Below, piece by piece: positions 8,214 through 17,160 of a DNA stretch of 64,000 bases (position 1 is the first letter of the stretch; each line of letters starts with the position of its first letter). The stretch is from positions 310,001-374,000 of the forward strand of contig NZ_BOSG01000002.1 of the NCBI RefSeq assembly GCF_018403225.1, written 5' to 3'. A program made the translations under genes and the position numbers. The notes beneath the pieces are model-generated. The model was not told the origin of the DNA. It searched no databases and worked only from the letters and a program-made list of their open reading frames with translations. Source of the DNA: Paenibacillus sp. J23TS9 (lineage in GTDB: Bacteria; Bacillota; Bacilli; Paenibacillales; Paenibacillaceae).

Positions 8214-9224
8214 ATGGATGCGAAAATCATCGACGTTGCCGCCAAGGCCGGCGTCTCCCCTGCCACCGTGTCTCGTGTGCTGAATCAGGCGAACGGCGTT
8301 ACCTCCAAGACAAGAGATAAGGTCATGAAGGCTGTGGATGAACTGAACTATCACCCGAACGCCGCAGCCAAAAATCTGCGCCAGCAAAAAACGATGAATA
8401 TCGGTGTCATCGCCCAGGATATTAACAACGCTTATTTTACGGAGATCATTAAAGGTATTGAAAATATGGCTTATGCCCAGAAATACAGGGTCTTTATTTG
8501 CGATGCTGAGAATCAGCCAGACAAGGAACGTGAATATGTCACGATGCTGATGGACCGTACCATGGACGGCATCATTATGATCACCCCGCAGCTTTCGGAC
8601 GAGGATATTTGTGAAGTCGCGAACAAAGGCTATTTTATCGCCGTCATCGGACGCAATATTGAACATCCAAGGATCCCTTGCATTTACACGGACAACGTTA
8701 AATTTTCCCGCCAGGTCATGGAGCATCTGCTGGCTTGCGGTCACCGCGATATCGTATTCCTCAACGGCTACCCCGAGGCCATCGACAGCTATGAACGGCT
8801 TGAAGGGTATTTAAAGGCACTCAAGGACAACCAGATTCCGTTCCGTCCGGAGCTGGTGGAGAATGGTGATTTTAACGAAAACGGCGGATATGAAGCGATG
8901 AAGCGACTGTTTGACAAAAAAATCCCTTTTAGCGCCGTCTTCGCTGCCAACGATGAAATGGCGCTTGGCGTGTACCAGGCTTGTGCGGAACGGGGCATTT
9001 CCATCCCGGATCAGCTCGCCGTCGTCGGCGTCGACAATAACCGGATCAGCAAGTACGTCACACCTCCCTTAAGCACGGTCAATCAGCCGAAGTATACGAT
9101 GGGCGCCATCATTGTCGAGAGACTTATCGACCAGATGAACGACAACCAGTACGAGGATAAACGGGTATTTGTCGTGGATTCCGAGCTGCTCGTCCGGGGT
9201 TCGTCCAATTTTTCAAGGAAGTAA
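8214..9224 (+). CDS. LacI-family transcriptional regulator of the importer-GH30 operon
   Basis: A 336-residue repressor. The N-terminal helix-turn-helix IDVAAKAGVSPATVSRVLNQ (about 6-25) and hinge helix NAAAKNLRQQK are canonical. The remaining 280 residues form a periplasmic-binding-like sensor with the family's FAANDEMALG and VGVDNN segments. It is transcribed away from the importer-GH30 operon, and ATCGAT-centred operators lie between them, so it is inferred to be the local repressor induced by the imported sugar. The ATG at 8214 is preferred over an in-frame TTG at 8205; AGTAGGT stands seven bases before it. Confidence 0.93.
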   Translation: MDAKIIDVAAKAGVSPATVSRVLNQANGVTSKTRDKVMKAVDELNYHPNAAAKNLRQQKTMNIGVIAQDINNAYFTEIIKGIENMAYAQKYRVFICDAENQPDKEREYVTMLMDRTMDGIIMITPQLSDEDICEVANKGYFIAVIGRNIEHPRIPCIYTDNVKFSRQVMEHLLACGHRDIVFLNGYPEAIDSYERLEGYLKALKDNQIPFRPELVENGDFNENGGYEAMKRLFDKKIPFSAVFAANDEMALGVYQACAERGISIPDQLAVVGVDNNRISKYVTPPLSTVNQPKYTMGAIIVERLIDQMNDNQYEDKRVFVVDSELLVRGSSNFSRK

Positions 9225-9333
9225 TTCAGAGGAAGCTGTTGATTAAATGAGCTGGGTTTATAGAAAAGCGCCCTTCGCCGTCATTAGCCGGAGGACGCTG
9301 CAAAGTTATGTCCATCTTTATTCATTGAGCAGG

Positions 9334-10383
9334 CTAGACCTTCTGAGGAAGAATACCTTTCCTCTCCAGCTCAGCCATTTGCTCCAGCAGCTTCATACCA
9401 CTGAGCTGTGTGCTAAGCGAGACACGCCCAGCAGGAGCTGTTCTCCAGTCCGTCCCAAAGAGATGGCTGTGGCTGCTTCCCGCTTCCCATAAGCTATCTG
9501 CATTGCGGACCAGCAGTGCTGCTGCCGGCAGTCCCGGAGAGCCTACACATAAGCATAATTCAGACAGATAACGCACCAGAATGCCTTTGAAAAGACCGCC
9601 GTCACCATCCTCCTCATTAGGAAGCATACCATCAGGTCCGCTAAGCTCGGCCTCAACAGCCGCTGCCGTCCGGAGCGCATCCTCCAGGAAAACAGATTCC
9701 CCGGTTGCCCGATACAGCTCAACCCCTGCACCTATAAACACGCCTTGACAGTATGTGAACTTCCACCCCTTATCAAGGCTTCCATCACCGGTACGGTTTA
9801 TTCCATCCCAGACGATGCCGCTCTCCGGATCAACCAAATGCTGCTTTTGCCAATCATAAATGCGCTGTGCCCACCCCAGATTTTGCTCTTTACCGGAGCA
9901 TTGATACAGTCTTGCCGCCAAAATGACAGCCGGAGCATTCGCAGGAGTATTTTTATAATCCAGCTGCGATTTATGCCAGGCGATGCCTCCGCCCATATGA
10001 TCATTCCAGCCTGTTTTGATATCCTCCCACAGCAAAAGAACCGTTTCCTTGTAAGCCTCATGTCCGGTCGCGTTGTAGGCACGAAGCCAGGCAATGGCCA
10101 TCCATTCCATGTCATCATAAAGCTCATTCGGATACACGCCTCCGTTGCGCCGCAAAATGCCATCATGAAGCTCAGCGAGCGTTCTGGCATAAATCTCCCG
10201 CTTGGATCTGAGAAGTCCGTCCACCAGAACATCCACGGCATGCGCCATCCACCAATAATGGAAAATCGTATTGCATTCGCCATTCGGACAAGGTGTCTCT
10301 ATGTTGTACATCGCAATCTCCGGGTTCCAAAAGTACTGCCGGAGTGCCTCTTGAGCTGCTTCCGCGCGATCAGACCACAGCAT
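9334..10383 (-). CDS. GH76 family alpha-1,6-mannanase, cytoplasmic
   Basis: A 349-residue (alpha/alpha)6-barrel protein of GH76, endo-alpha-1,6-mannanases that cut the yeast-mannan backbone. The catalytic pair D90-D91 is seen in ELYDDMEWMAIAW. Other family sections are FHYWWMAHAVDVLVDG and YCQGVFIGAGVELY. It lacks a signal peptide, unlike the large paralogue upstream, so it should act on imported manno-oligosaccharides. A good AGGAGG precedes the ATG. A terminator-like hairpin (10437-10491) separates it from the upstream gene, so it may be expressed by read-through or from an unseen promoter. Confidence 0.88.
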   Translation of the reverse strand: MLWSDRAEAAQEALRQYFWNPEIAMYNIETPCPNGECNTIFHYWWMAHAVDVLVDGLLRSKREIYARTLAELHDGILRRNGGVYPNELYDDMEWMAIAWLRAYNATGHEAYKETVLLLWEDIKTGWNDHMGGGIAWHKSQLDYKNTPANAPAVILAARLYQCSGKEQNLGWAQRIYDWQKQHLVDPESGIVWDGINRTGDGSLDKGWKFTYCQGVFIGAGVELYRATGESVFLEDALRTAAAVEAELSGPDGMLPNEEDGDGGLFKGILVRYLSELCLCVGSPGLPAAALLVRNADSLWEAGSSHSHLFGTDWRTAPAGRVSLSTQLSGMKLLEQMAELERKGILPQKV

Positions 10384-10436
10384 GTTCTCTCCTCCTCTTT
10401 CTCTAGACCAAATGTTTTATCGACCGAGTCCGTAAA

Positions 10437-10491
10437 AAAAAGAGGGCTGTTCCCCGTAATGGAAAACTACGATTGGAACAGCTCCTCTTTT
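10437..10491 (-). terminator. Hairpin terminator after the secreted GH76 gene
   Basis: AAAAGAGG and GCTGTTCC segments pair with GGAACAGC and CCTCTTTT across the loop, giving a ~16-bp stem with one bulged base. A T-run (complement of 10434-10441) follows on the minus strand. It can work in both directions. Confidence 0.75.
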
Positions 10492-10516
10492 ATAGTTATT
10501 GAAGGATGCAGCTTCC

Positions 10517-13500
10517 TTACTTCGCTCCGTTCTGCCAAGCATGAATCAAGAAATCAGCATCTGTGTTCAAAACCGCTTTTGCACTGTCTTTGACGTTGCC
10601 GGCCATGGCTTTATTGTTTAAGTGCTTAATGAAATTTTGCAGATGTTTAACAGCTTGATCCTGCTTACCTCCGTCCAATTGATGCTGCGCCTGGTCCAGT
10701 GCGTTAGTCAGCTGTGAAATGAGTGGACCCTTTAATTCGCCAGAATCCGAAAAGCGCGCGGTCAGTTTCTTGAGGGAACCCAGGCTGGTCGATACATGAA
10801 ATTGGTATGATTGCTGAGAAGGAGTTCCCGCCCCCGCATCAATAGTAACGGATACCGTCTTGTCACCTAATATGCCGGCCAAAGCGATATCAGTACTGTT
10901 ATTCCGGGAATCAACCTTATACTCTTTTCCATCCAGGGTAAGTATGGCAGTTCCACCCGTGGACAAGCCGCCTCCCGCCAGGAAAGTGAGAACGGCATCA
11001 TCGCTAAGAGAGTCACCATCCTTCAATGCACTTCCATTAACGGTCAGAGTAAAAGAAGGCTGATCCTTGCTCTCGATTGTGATTCCTTGAGATACATTAC
11101 CTGATGTATCTACGGATTTGAACAGGATGGAATAATCTTTACCCTGCTCGATTCCGGGGAGAACCGCCGTTTGAATGCCGCGGTTCACCTCAATCATGTC
11201 ACCGATCTGTTGTCCATTACTGGAAAGAGTGATTTGCACCTTCTGACCATCGATATCGTATGGTCCATCCCAAGTAAGGGTCAGTTTGTCATTTCCGCGA
11301 GTAATCCGGACATTCTCCACGTCTCTCGGCGGAACCTGGTCCTTTGGAGGTTCAACCGGTATAGTTGGTGCCGTGAATACAGACGGATCGCCGAAGGTGA
11401 ATTTATCTACATTAAACAAATAGTCCGTCCCTTTAAATAACATAAACACGATGTGATTTCCGGTGACTGGAGCCGTAATATCCGTAGAGAACACCTTGAA
11501 ATTTTGCCAGCCTCCGGTTCCCGTAATGGTATTGCTTGCAATCACGGGACCGTTCATGCTGTCGATTCTGACCTCGATCGTTCCTCCGCTGGTGTCACTT
11601 GCTGCGTTGACATGGAACTTGGACGGGCTTGTGCTTCCGAAGTCAATATAGTTGTACATGACATAAGGGTTGTTCTTTCCGGAAATTCCTGCAAGATAGG
11701 TCTGGCCGCCGCCCGATTCCGTACCGAAGCCCACGCCGCTCGAGTTATCTTCGGATTCCAGCTTTGCATAAGCATCTCTGGCTTTGCCCTTCATGGTTGT
11801 AAACGTGAACCAATCCAAATTACAAGGATAGTCACTGCCATTTGCGCCATGGAAAATCAGATACACATCATGCACGCCTACAGCTGCTTTGTCATCGATA
11901 TTGGCCACGATGTCTACCCATTTATCCCAGCTGTCCAGCGCCGGAATGTCGACAACGCCTGCGGTAGGCCCATTCAAAGAATCCAGTTTGACTTCGATCG
12001 TGCCGCCCTGGCTGCCGCTGGAAGCATGCACGGTAAGACCGGCCGCACCTGATCCAAAATCAATGCCTTTGTAAGAGGCATAGGCATTGTTATGAATTCC
12101 ATCCAGGAATCCTCCCTCCGCATTTTTACCCAGCCCTTCGCTGCTGTCATAATTTCCAGCCTTCAGCTTGGCATAGGCATCGGTGTGGGAAGGATCGCCC
12201 GTGGTGAATTTAAACCAGTTCAGATTAAACAGGTATTGGTCGTTCGTCTTGGTGAAGACGAGATAGACATCATGGTTGCCTGTAATCATGCTTGGATTTC
12301 CCTGATCATCCTTCAGCAGGGTCACGGCATCGATATAATTATTCCATCCGCCGGTTCCTTCCACGTTCAGGGTTCCCGCTTTAGGTCCGTCCAAGGAATC
12401 GAGCCGGATTTCAATGTTTCCTCCGCCTGTTGCACTGGCGGCTCTCGCAATAAAGCCCTTAGCGCCTGTGGAACCAAAATCCACATTTTTATACGCGGCG
12501 TAGTATCCGGACTGAATTCCGCCCAGCTGCAGAGAGCCTTCCAGCGCGCCCTCCAATCCAAATCCCTTGCCGATGTTATAGTGTTCAGCTTCTATTTTTT
12601 TGTAGGGATCTTTGACTGCGAAATGCAGGTCGGCTTCCTGCGGTTTGATCACCGTCAAAGCTTCGACAGCCGCAGCTGAGGACCAGGATTCGTATGTCCC
12701 GGACAGAAGCTGTCCTGCCCAGTTACCATCGATAATATTGTCCGTGTTCCGGTGGCTCCAAGCCATTTCCGTATTGAACGCAACCCATCCGTCAAACACG
12801 CTTCCAAATTCCGTATATTTGCTTTCGGTTCGCTCACCCAGCGCCTGTTGGAGAATGGCGAGATTCCGCATTAAAATCGTTTTACCACCTTTTAAATCAC
12901 CGTTAGGGCCTTCATAGTTCAGCAAACCGTTCGCGTCCACCAATTTGTTTTTGGTGAAGTTTGCGGCTTTGACTGCATCGTCGAGATATACCGTATCCCC
13001 CGTTATCCGATACAATCCGACGGCCGCGCCGATATATGTACCCTGATTGTAATGCGTGGCGTCCGGGATCGCGCCTTTCTCGGTCTCAATCCGGTCGAAT
13101 ACTTTGCCGTTGCCGTCGGTCAGCATCGTTTTGCCCCATTTGAATATGCGGGTGGCCACATCCAGGTAATGCTGATCCTTGGTGATGTTATACATATACA
13201 CCGCCGCCTCGGCAGCCGGGAAGTTGATGCAGGCATTTTTGGTGTTATGCTCGCTGTTCAGCCACCAGATTCCGCCATTCGCAAAACTGTCATCCCACTG
13301 CGTGTCGTAAACGAAATCGAAATGATGTTTGGCCGCATCGAGATACTTGGACTCCCCGGTAATTTGATAGGCCCGTGCGCTTCCCATCGCCCACCACATG
13401 ATATCATCATTAAATGGGTTATTGGTCCAGTCTGCGCCGTACTTGGCCACGATCCCGTCGAAAATATCGTCGATCTGAGCCCGAAGCTGTGCCTTTAGAT

Positions 13501-13777
13501 CAGGATCGGAGGTATGCTGATAGGCATCCATCACCATTTCCCACAGCTCGGCTTCTACCCAGAAGCCTTGATGATCGCTATGGCTTGAGTTGTTCCAGAA
13601 AATCTTGGCTGCCGGATCCCAGAACGTATTGTTAAATGCTCTTATGGCGGTGTCGGCATCCGTTGAGGTAAAAGCATAGGTCGTCGGTGTTCCCCATGCG
13701 GATACAGAGCCACATGTTAGCACCACGGCCAAAGGGACGGCGAAAAGCTTGGAAATACGGCTTTTATTCAATCTCAT
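10517..13777 (-). CDS. Secreted multidomain GH76 alpha-1,6-mannanase with three CBM6-like modules
   Basis: A 1086-residue exported enzyme. Signal peptide at about 1-35 (KLFAVPLAVVLTCGSVSA core). GH76 catalytic domain at about 38-378 with the Asp pair D124-D125 in NPFNDDIMWWAMG. Three related ~130-residue beta-sandwich repeats follow at about 392-535, 537-670 and 675-805. Each starts like YKKIEAEHY / AYAKLKAGNY / AYAKLESEDN and contains an IE(V/I)R(L/I)DS(L/M)(D/N)GP section, the CBM6 pattern. A fibronectin-III-like domain (about 818-905), an Ig-like segment and a helical FIVAR-like C-terminus end the protein. No LPxTG or S-layer domain is seen. The start at 13777 follows AAAGGAGG; the longer ORF from 13840 has no ribosome site. 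It should cut alpha-mannan outside the cell to feed the importer next to it. Confidence 0.92.
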   Translation of the reverse strand: MRLNKSRISKLFAVPLAVVLTCGSVSAWGTPTTYAFTSTDADTAIRAFNNTFWDPAAKIFWNNSSHSDHQGFWVEAELWEMVMDAYQHTSDPDLKAQLRAQIDDIFDGIVAKYGADWTNNPFNDDIMWWAMGSARAYQITGESKYLDAAKHHFDFVYDTQWDDSFANGGIWWLNSEHNTKNACINFPAAEAAVYMYNITKDQHYLDVATRIFKWGKTMLTDGNGKVFDRIETEKGAIPDATHYNQGTYIGAAVGLYRITGDTVYLDDAVKAANFTKNKLVDANGLLNYEGPNGDLKGGKTILMRNLAILQQALGERTESKYTEFGSVFDGWVAFNTEMAWSHRNTDNIIDGNWAGQLLSGTYESWSSAAAVEALTVIKPQEADLHFAVKDPYKKIEAEHYNIGKGFGLEGALEGSLQLGGIQSGYYAAYKNVDFGSTGAKGFIARAASATGGGNIEIRLDSLDGPKAGTLNVEGTGGWNNYIDAVTLLKDDQGNPSMITGNHDVYLVFTKTNDQYLFNLNWFKFTTGDPSHTDAYAKLKAGNYDSSEGLGKNAEGGFLDGIHNNAYASYKGIDFGSGAAGLTVHASSGSQGGTIEVKLDSLNGPTAGVVDIPALDSWDKWVDIVANIDDKAAVGVHDVYLIFHGANGSDYPCNLDWFTFTTMKGKARDAYAKLESEDNSSGVGFGTESGGGQTYLAGISGKNNPYVMYNYIDFGSTSPSKFHVNAASDTSGGTIEVRIDSMNGPVIASNTITGTGGWQNFKVFSTDITAPVTGNHIVFMLFKGTDYLFNVDKFTFGDPSVFTAPTIPVEPPKDQVPPRDVENVRITRGNDKLTLTWDGPYDIDGQKVQITLSSNGQQIGDMIEVNRGIQTAVLPGIEQGKDYSILFKSVDTSGNVSQGITIESKDQPSFTLTVNGSALKDGDSLSDDAVLTFLAGGGLSTGGTAILTLDGKEYKVDSRNNSTDIALAGILGDKTVSVTIDAGAGTPSQQSYQFHVSTSLGSLKKLTARFSDSGELKGPLISQLTNALDQAQHQLDGGKQDQAVKHLQNFIKHLNNKAMAGNVKDSAKAVLNTDADFLIHAWQNGAK

Positions 13778-13857
13778 ATAAGTGTCCTCCTTTATGTGTA
13801 AACTTGAAGCCGACCTCCGGGAATTTTCGATCGGCTTCATATTTTACTGGCTGGAGC

Positions 13858-15192
13858 TTACTTTGCTTCCGAGATGACCTTATTGATTTTGTCCGCCATC
13901 GTGTTCAGCTCGGTTACAGGCGCTTTGCCCATCAGAATGTTTTTCCAGGAGGCTTCGATAAATGGATTGGCTTTACCCGCCCAAGACGATAAGAAGCGAA
14001 CTGGCAGCGTGCTTGGGGACTTCAGAATATGGTCGATGCCTTCGCCGATTTCGGCATGTCCGGCGGCTTTCAGGGCATCAAAGTAGGCGGTTGAGGATGC
14101 TTGATATGCGGCAGGTGCCACTGGAGTTTTAGGCAGGACTTCCTCGTACATTTTGGAATCCAGATACTTAAGCACTTTCCAGACGGCTTCCGGATTTTCA
14201 ACTGTTGTCGGGCTGCACCAGCCTACGGCATCATAGATTTCGGTCTGGCTGCTCCCCGTTGGCATCGGCACAAAGCCCCACTCCAATTCTTTGGGAGCCG
14301 TGCGAATCAAATCATCCGCCACCCATTGTCCCTGAAGCGTCATCGGAACTTTGCCCTGCTTGAATGAGCTCATGACATTCGTTAAATCGAAGGTAGGCGG
14401 GTTCATGGAACCGTCTGCAATAGCCGTTTTGTATTTTTCCACGCCTTCCACGAAACGGTCGCTGATTTCCACTTTCGTTGGATTAATGATGGCGTCCGCG
14501 AACGGAGCCCCGCCGGCGGATACCGAATAAAGAGAGGCATAGAACGGATCCAGCGGAGCGTAATAGCCGAACTGCTGCACACCGCCTTGTTTGCTCGACA
14601 GCTTCTGCATATCCGCGAAGAATTCGTCATAGGTCCAACCGATTTTCGGTTCTGTCAGACCGGCGTCTGTGAACGCCTTTTTATTGTAAAAGATGCCGTA
14701 CGTATTCAAGAGACCCGGCAGACCGACCAATTTACCTTCGTAATGCCAGCTGTCCGCAACGCCTTTGTAGAAGCCGTCCATGAACTCTTTGTCCTTGGCT
14801 TCCATTGACGACCAATCATAGAGAAGTCCCTTGGAGGCATTATCCAGCAGCATGTCGTTGCCTGTCATAAAGATGTCGGGAGCCTTTTTGGCGGTTAGCA
14901 TCCCGTTGATCTTGACGCCGTAATTGTCCAGGGGGGTAGGGATAAGTTTGATCTTGATGTCGGGATTCTCCTGTTCAAAATTTTTCATGGACGCCATGAT
15001 CTTATCGTTCATTTCTGCCGATTCCCAGGTGATCAGCGTGACCTCAACCTGCTTTTTCGAAGATCCCGAATCAGATCCCGTTCCTGCTGAATCCGTCGTA
15101 TCCGATTTATTGCCACCGCATGCGGACAGCAAGCTTGAAAATAGCAGTATCGCTACAATTCCGCTGGCCCATTTTTTGGAACCCTGTCTCAT
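13858..15192 (-). CDS. ABC importer solute-binding lipoprotein, mannan module
   Basis: A 444-residue family-1 extracellular binding protein. The signal peptide ends in lipobox LSAC (Cys25) and is followed by a Ser/Asp/Gly tether. The fold opens with VEVTLITWESAEMNDKI, and KAPDIFMTGNDMLL and GIFYNKKAFTDAGL are typical SBP_bac_1 sections. It lies between the two permeases and the secreted GH76, all on one strand. Inferred cargo: alpha-1,6-manno-oligosaccharides. Confidence 0.92.
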   Translation of the reverse strand: MRQGSKKWASGIVAILLFSSLLSACGGNKSDTTDSAGTGSDSGSSKKQVEVTLITWESAEMNDKIMASMKNFEQENPDIKIKLIPTPLDNYGVKINGMLTAKKAPDIFMTGNDMLLDNASKGLLYDWSSMEAKDKEFMDGFYKGVADSWHYEGKLVGLPGLLNTYGIFYNKKAFTDAGLTEPKIGWTYDEFFADMQKLSSKQGGVQQFGYYAPLDPFYASLYSVSAGGAPFADAIINPTKVEISDRFVEGVEKYKTAIADGSMNPPTFDLTNVMSSFKQGKVPMTLQGQWVADDLIRTAPKELEWGFVPMPTGSSQTEIYDAVGWCSPTTVENPEAVWKVLKYLDSKMYEEVLPKTPVAPAAYQASSTAYFDALKAAGHAEIGEGIDHILKSPSTLPVRFLSSWAGKANPFIEASWKNILMGKAPVTELNTMADKINKVISEAK

Positions 15193-15296
15193 AGAAAGAC
15201 CTCCCTAAAATAATTTAAAATAATGACGCCTGAGCAAGGTATGTCTTGGGGTTTCAGCAAATCCGGCAGGCACCACCCCCTATCCGGCAAAGGTTC

Positions 15297-16163
15297 TTAC
15301 TTTAACGATGCGGAATTAATAGAGCCAAGCCCCTGCATAAAATACTTCTGTCCAAAGAAGAAGAGCAGCAGCATCGGAAGAATGTATATTAAATCCGCTG
15401 CCATGAACAGGTTCCAAGCGGTTGCATAGGTGCCCTTGTATGAGGCCATCGCCAGGGCCAAGGTCCATTTGCTCGGATCTATAATATAAATCAGGGGTTC
15501 CAAATATTGATTCCAGGCGCCTTGGAAGGAGAAAATCACCATGGTCATGATAACCGGCATGGTCATCGGCACCAGAACCTTGATCAGCACATAAAGGTCA
15601 GAGGCACCATCGATTTTGGCCGCTTCATCAAACGAAACGGAGATCGTTTTCAAATACTGCACATACAGAAATGAAAACGTGGCGTTCCCGAAAAAGGCAG
15701 GCACGATGATCGGCAGCCAGGTGTCGTACCATCCAAGATGGGTATAGAGATTAAAAAGAGGAATCATCCCGACAAATCCCGGAAGCATCAGGCTGCCGAC
15801 AAACAGTGAGAACCACAGCTTCCGGCCCGGGAAGCTTAATCTTGCAAGCCCATATCCGACAAGCACCGAGCTGACAATTTGCCCGACCGTACATGTAATT
15901 GCGATAAACAATGAATTGCCAAAGGTTTGCCAAAAGTTGATTTCCTTCGTCCCGGTTACAAAATTGGACCAGTGAAGCTCTTTGGGGAACCATTCAGGAG
16001 GGATCTTGAATACGTCATTGTTGCCCTTTAGTGCAATCGTCACCATCCAGAGAAGGGGAAAAAGCATTGCGACCGCTCCAATGGTCAAGATGACCAGGCG
16101 GACGGTGTCCAGTATGTTAAAGCTCCGTCTCTGCTTAGCCCGAACTTCCGTATGCATCACCAT
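15297..16163 (-). CDS. Carbohydrate ABC permease (MalG type), mannan module
   Basis: A 288-residue permease with six helices and the EAA loop FDEAAKIDGASDLYVLIKVL. AAGGAGGT lies nine bases before the ATG. It follows the MalF-type partner by 15 bp. The operon has no ATPase gene. Confidence 0.92.
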   Translation of the reverse strand: MVMHTEVRAKQRRSFNILDTVRLVILTIGAVAMLFPLLWMVTIALKGNNDVFKIPPEWFPKELHWSNFVTGTKEINFWQTFGNSLFIAITCTVGQIVSSVLVGYGLARLSFPGRKLWFSLFVGSLMLPGFVGMIPLFNLYTHLGWYDTWLPIIVPAFFGNATFSFLYVQYLKTISVSFDEAAKIDGASDLYVLIKVLVPMTMPVIMTMVIFSFQGAWNQYLEPLIYIIDPSKWTLALAMASYKGTYATAWNLFMAADLIYILPMLLLFFFGQKYFMQGLGSINSASLK

Positions 16164-16178
16164 GATGAATCTACCTCC

Positions 16179-17078
16179 TTATCTCGCATTGTCGCTTTCG
16201 TAATATACGAACCGGTTCGAATACCGGTAAGTCACGGCTGTGAAAATCATGATAATCACAAAGAGGACCCACACCTCAGCGATCGAATAACCAAACATTC
16301 TGCCATTGAAGGCATCACTGTAGATTTTGAAGTTGAGCAATGAGGTAGAGAAGTTCGGACCTCCGCCCGTCAACACTTGAACCTGATTGAATGCCTGGAA
16401 AGCACCGATAATGCCGAGGATGAGCTGTAAGAACAGGATGGGGGTAATCATGGGAATCGTAATATGCAGCGCCATACGCCATCTGACTGCCCCGTCGACT
16501 TCCGCCGCTTCATACAGTTCCTGCGGAACTGACTGTAATCCGCTCAAAAAGATAATGATGCCTGATCCGACCTGCCATAATCCGATCAACACAATCGATG
16601 GAAGGGCTGTCGTTTCGCTCGTCAGCCATGTGCCTTCAGGCAGCCCGAGCAGTCTAAGCAGGGAATTGGCCAGTCCGTATTGCGGTTGATAAATGAACAG
16701 CCACAAGGTGAGCGAAGCAATCGATGGTACCACGGTAGGCAAATAATAAATCGTACGGAACCATTTGATGCCCGGCAAACTTTTATTCAGCAGCATGGCT
16801 AATAATAGACCGAGGATCAGCGACAAGGGGACGCTCAAGAACACAAAGTAAAGTGTCGCCCGAACGGATGGCCAGAAGGCCGGATCCTCTGTGAACATGT
16901 ATTTAAAGTTATCGAAGCCGACAAAACGGGGCGTATCGTATCCGCTCCATTCGGTTAAGGAGTAATAAATGGAAGATAACAGCGGATAGGCGACAAAGAC
17001 ACTGAAGCCGATGATTGAAGGCAATATAAACAGGTAACCTTTGGCCCAGCCGCGAAGCTTCTTATTGTTGACCATCAT
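16179..17078 (-). CDS. Carbohydrate ABC permease (MalF type), mannan module
   Basis: A 299-residue permease. Helix 1 is GYLFILPSIIGFSVFVAYPL, and the EAA motif LYEAAEVDGAVRWRMALHIT sits in the last cytoplasmic loop. GGAGGT precedes the start. It lies second in the run that starts with the GH125 gene. Confidence 0.92.
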   Translation of the reverse strand: MMVNNKKLRGWAKGYLFILPSIIGFSVFVAYPLLSSIYYSLTEWSGYDTPRFVGFDNFKYMFTEDPAFWPSVRATLYFVFLSVPLSLILGLLLAMLLNKSLPGIKWFRTIYYLPTVVPSIASLTLWLFIYQPQYGLANSLLRLLGLPEGTWLTSETTALPSIVLIGLWQVGSGIIIFLSGLQSVPQELYEAAEVDGAVRWRMALHITIPMITPILFLQLILGIIGAFQAFNQVQVLTGGGPNFSTSLLNFKIYSDAFNGRMFGYSIAEVWVLFVIIMIFTAVTYRYSNRFVYYESDNAR

Positions 17079-17160
17079 TTTTCACATACCTCCCTCATTC
17101 AATCTTCCTGACCCTTGAACCGAATCAGCCAATATGCGCTGCCGATTCAGAAGGAGCCCG

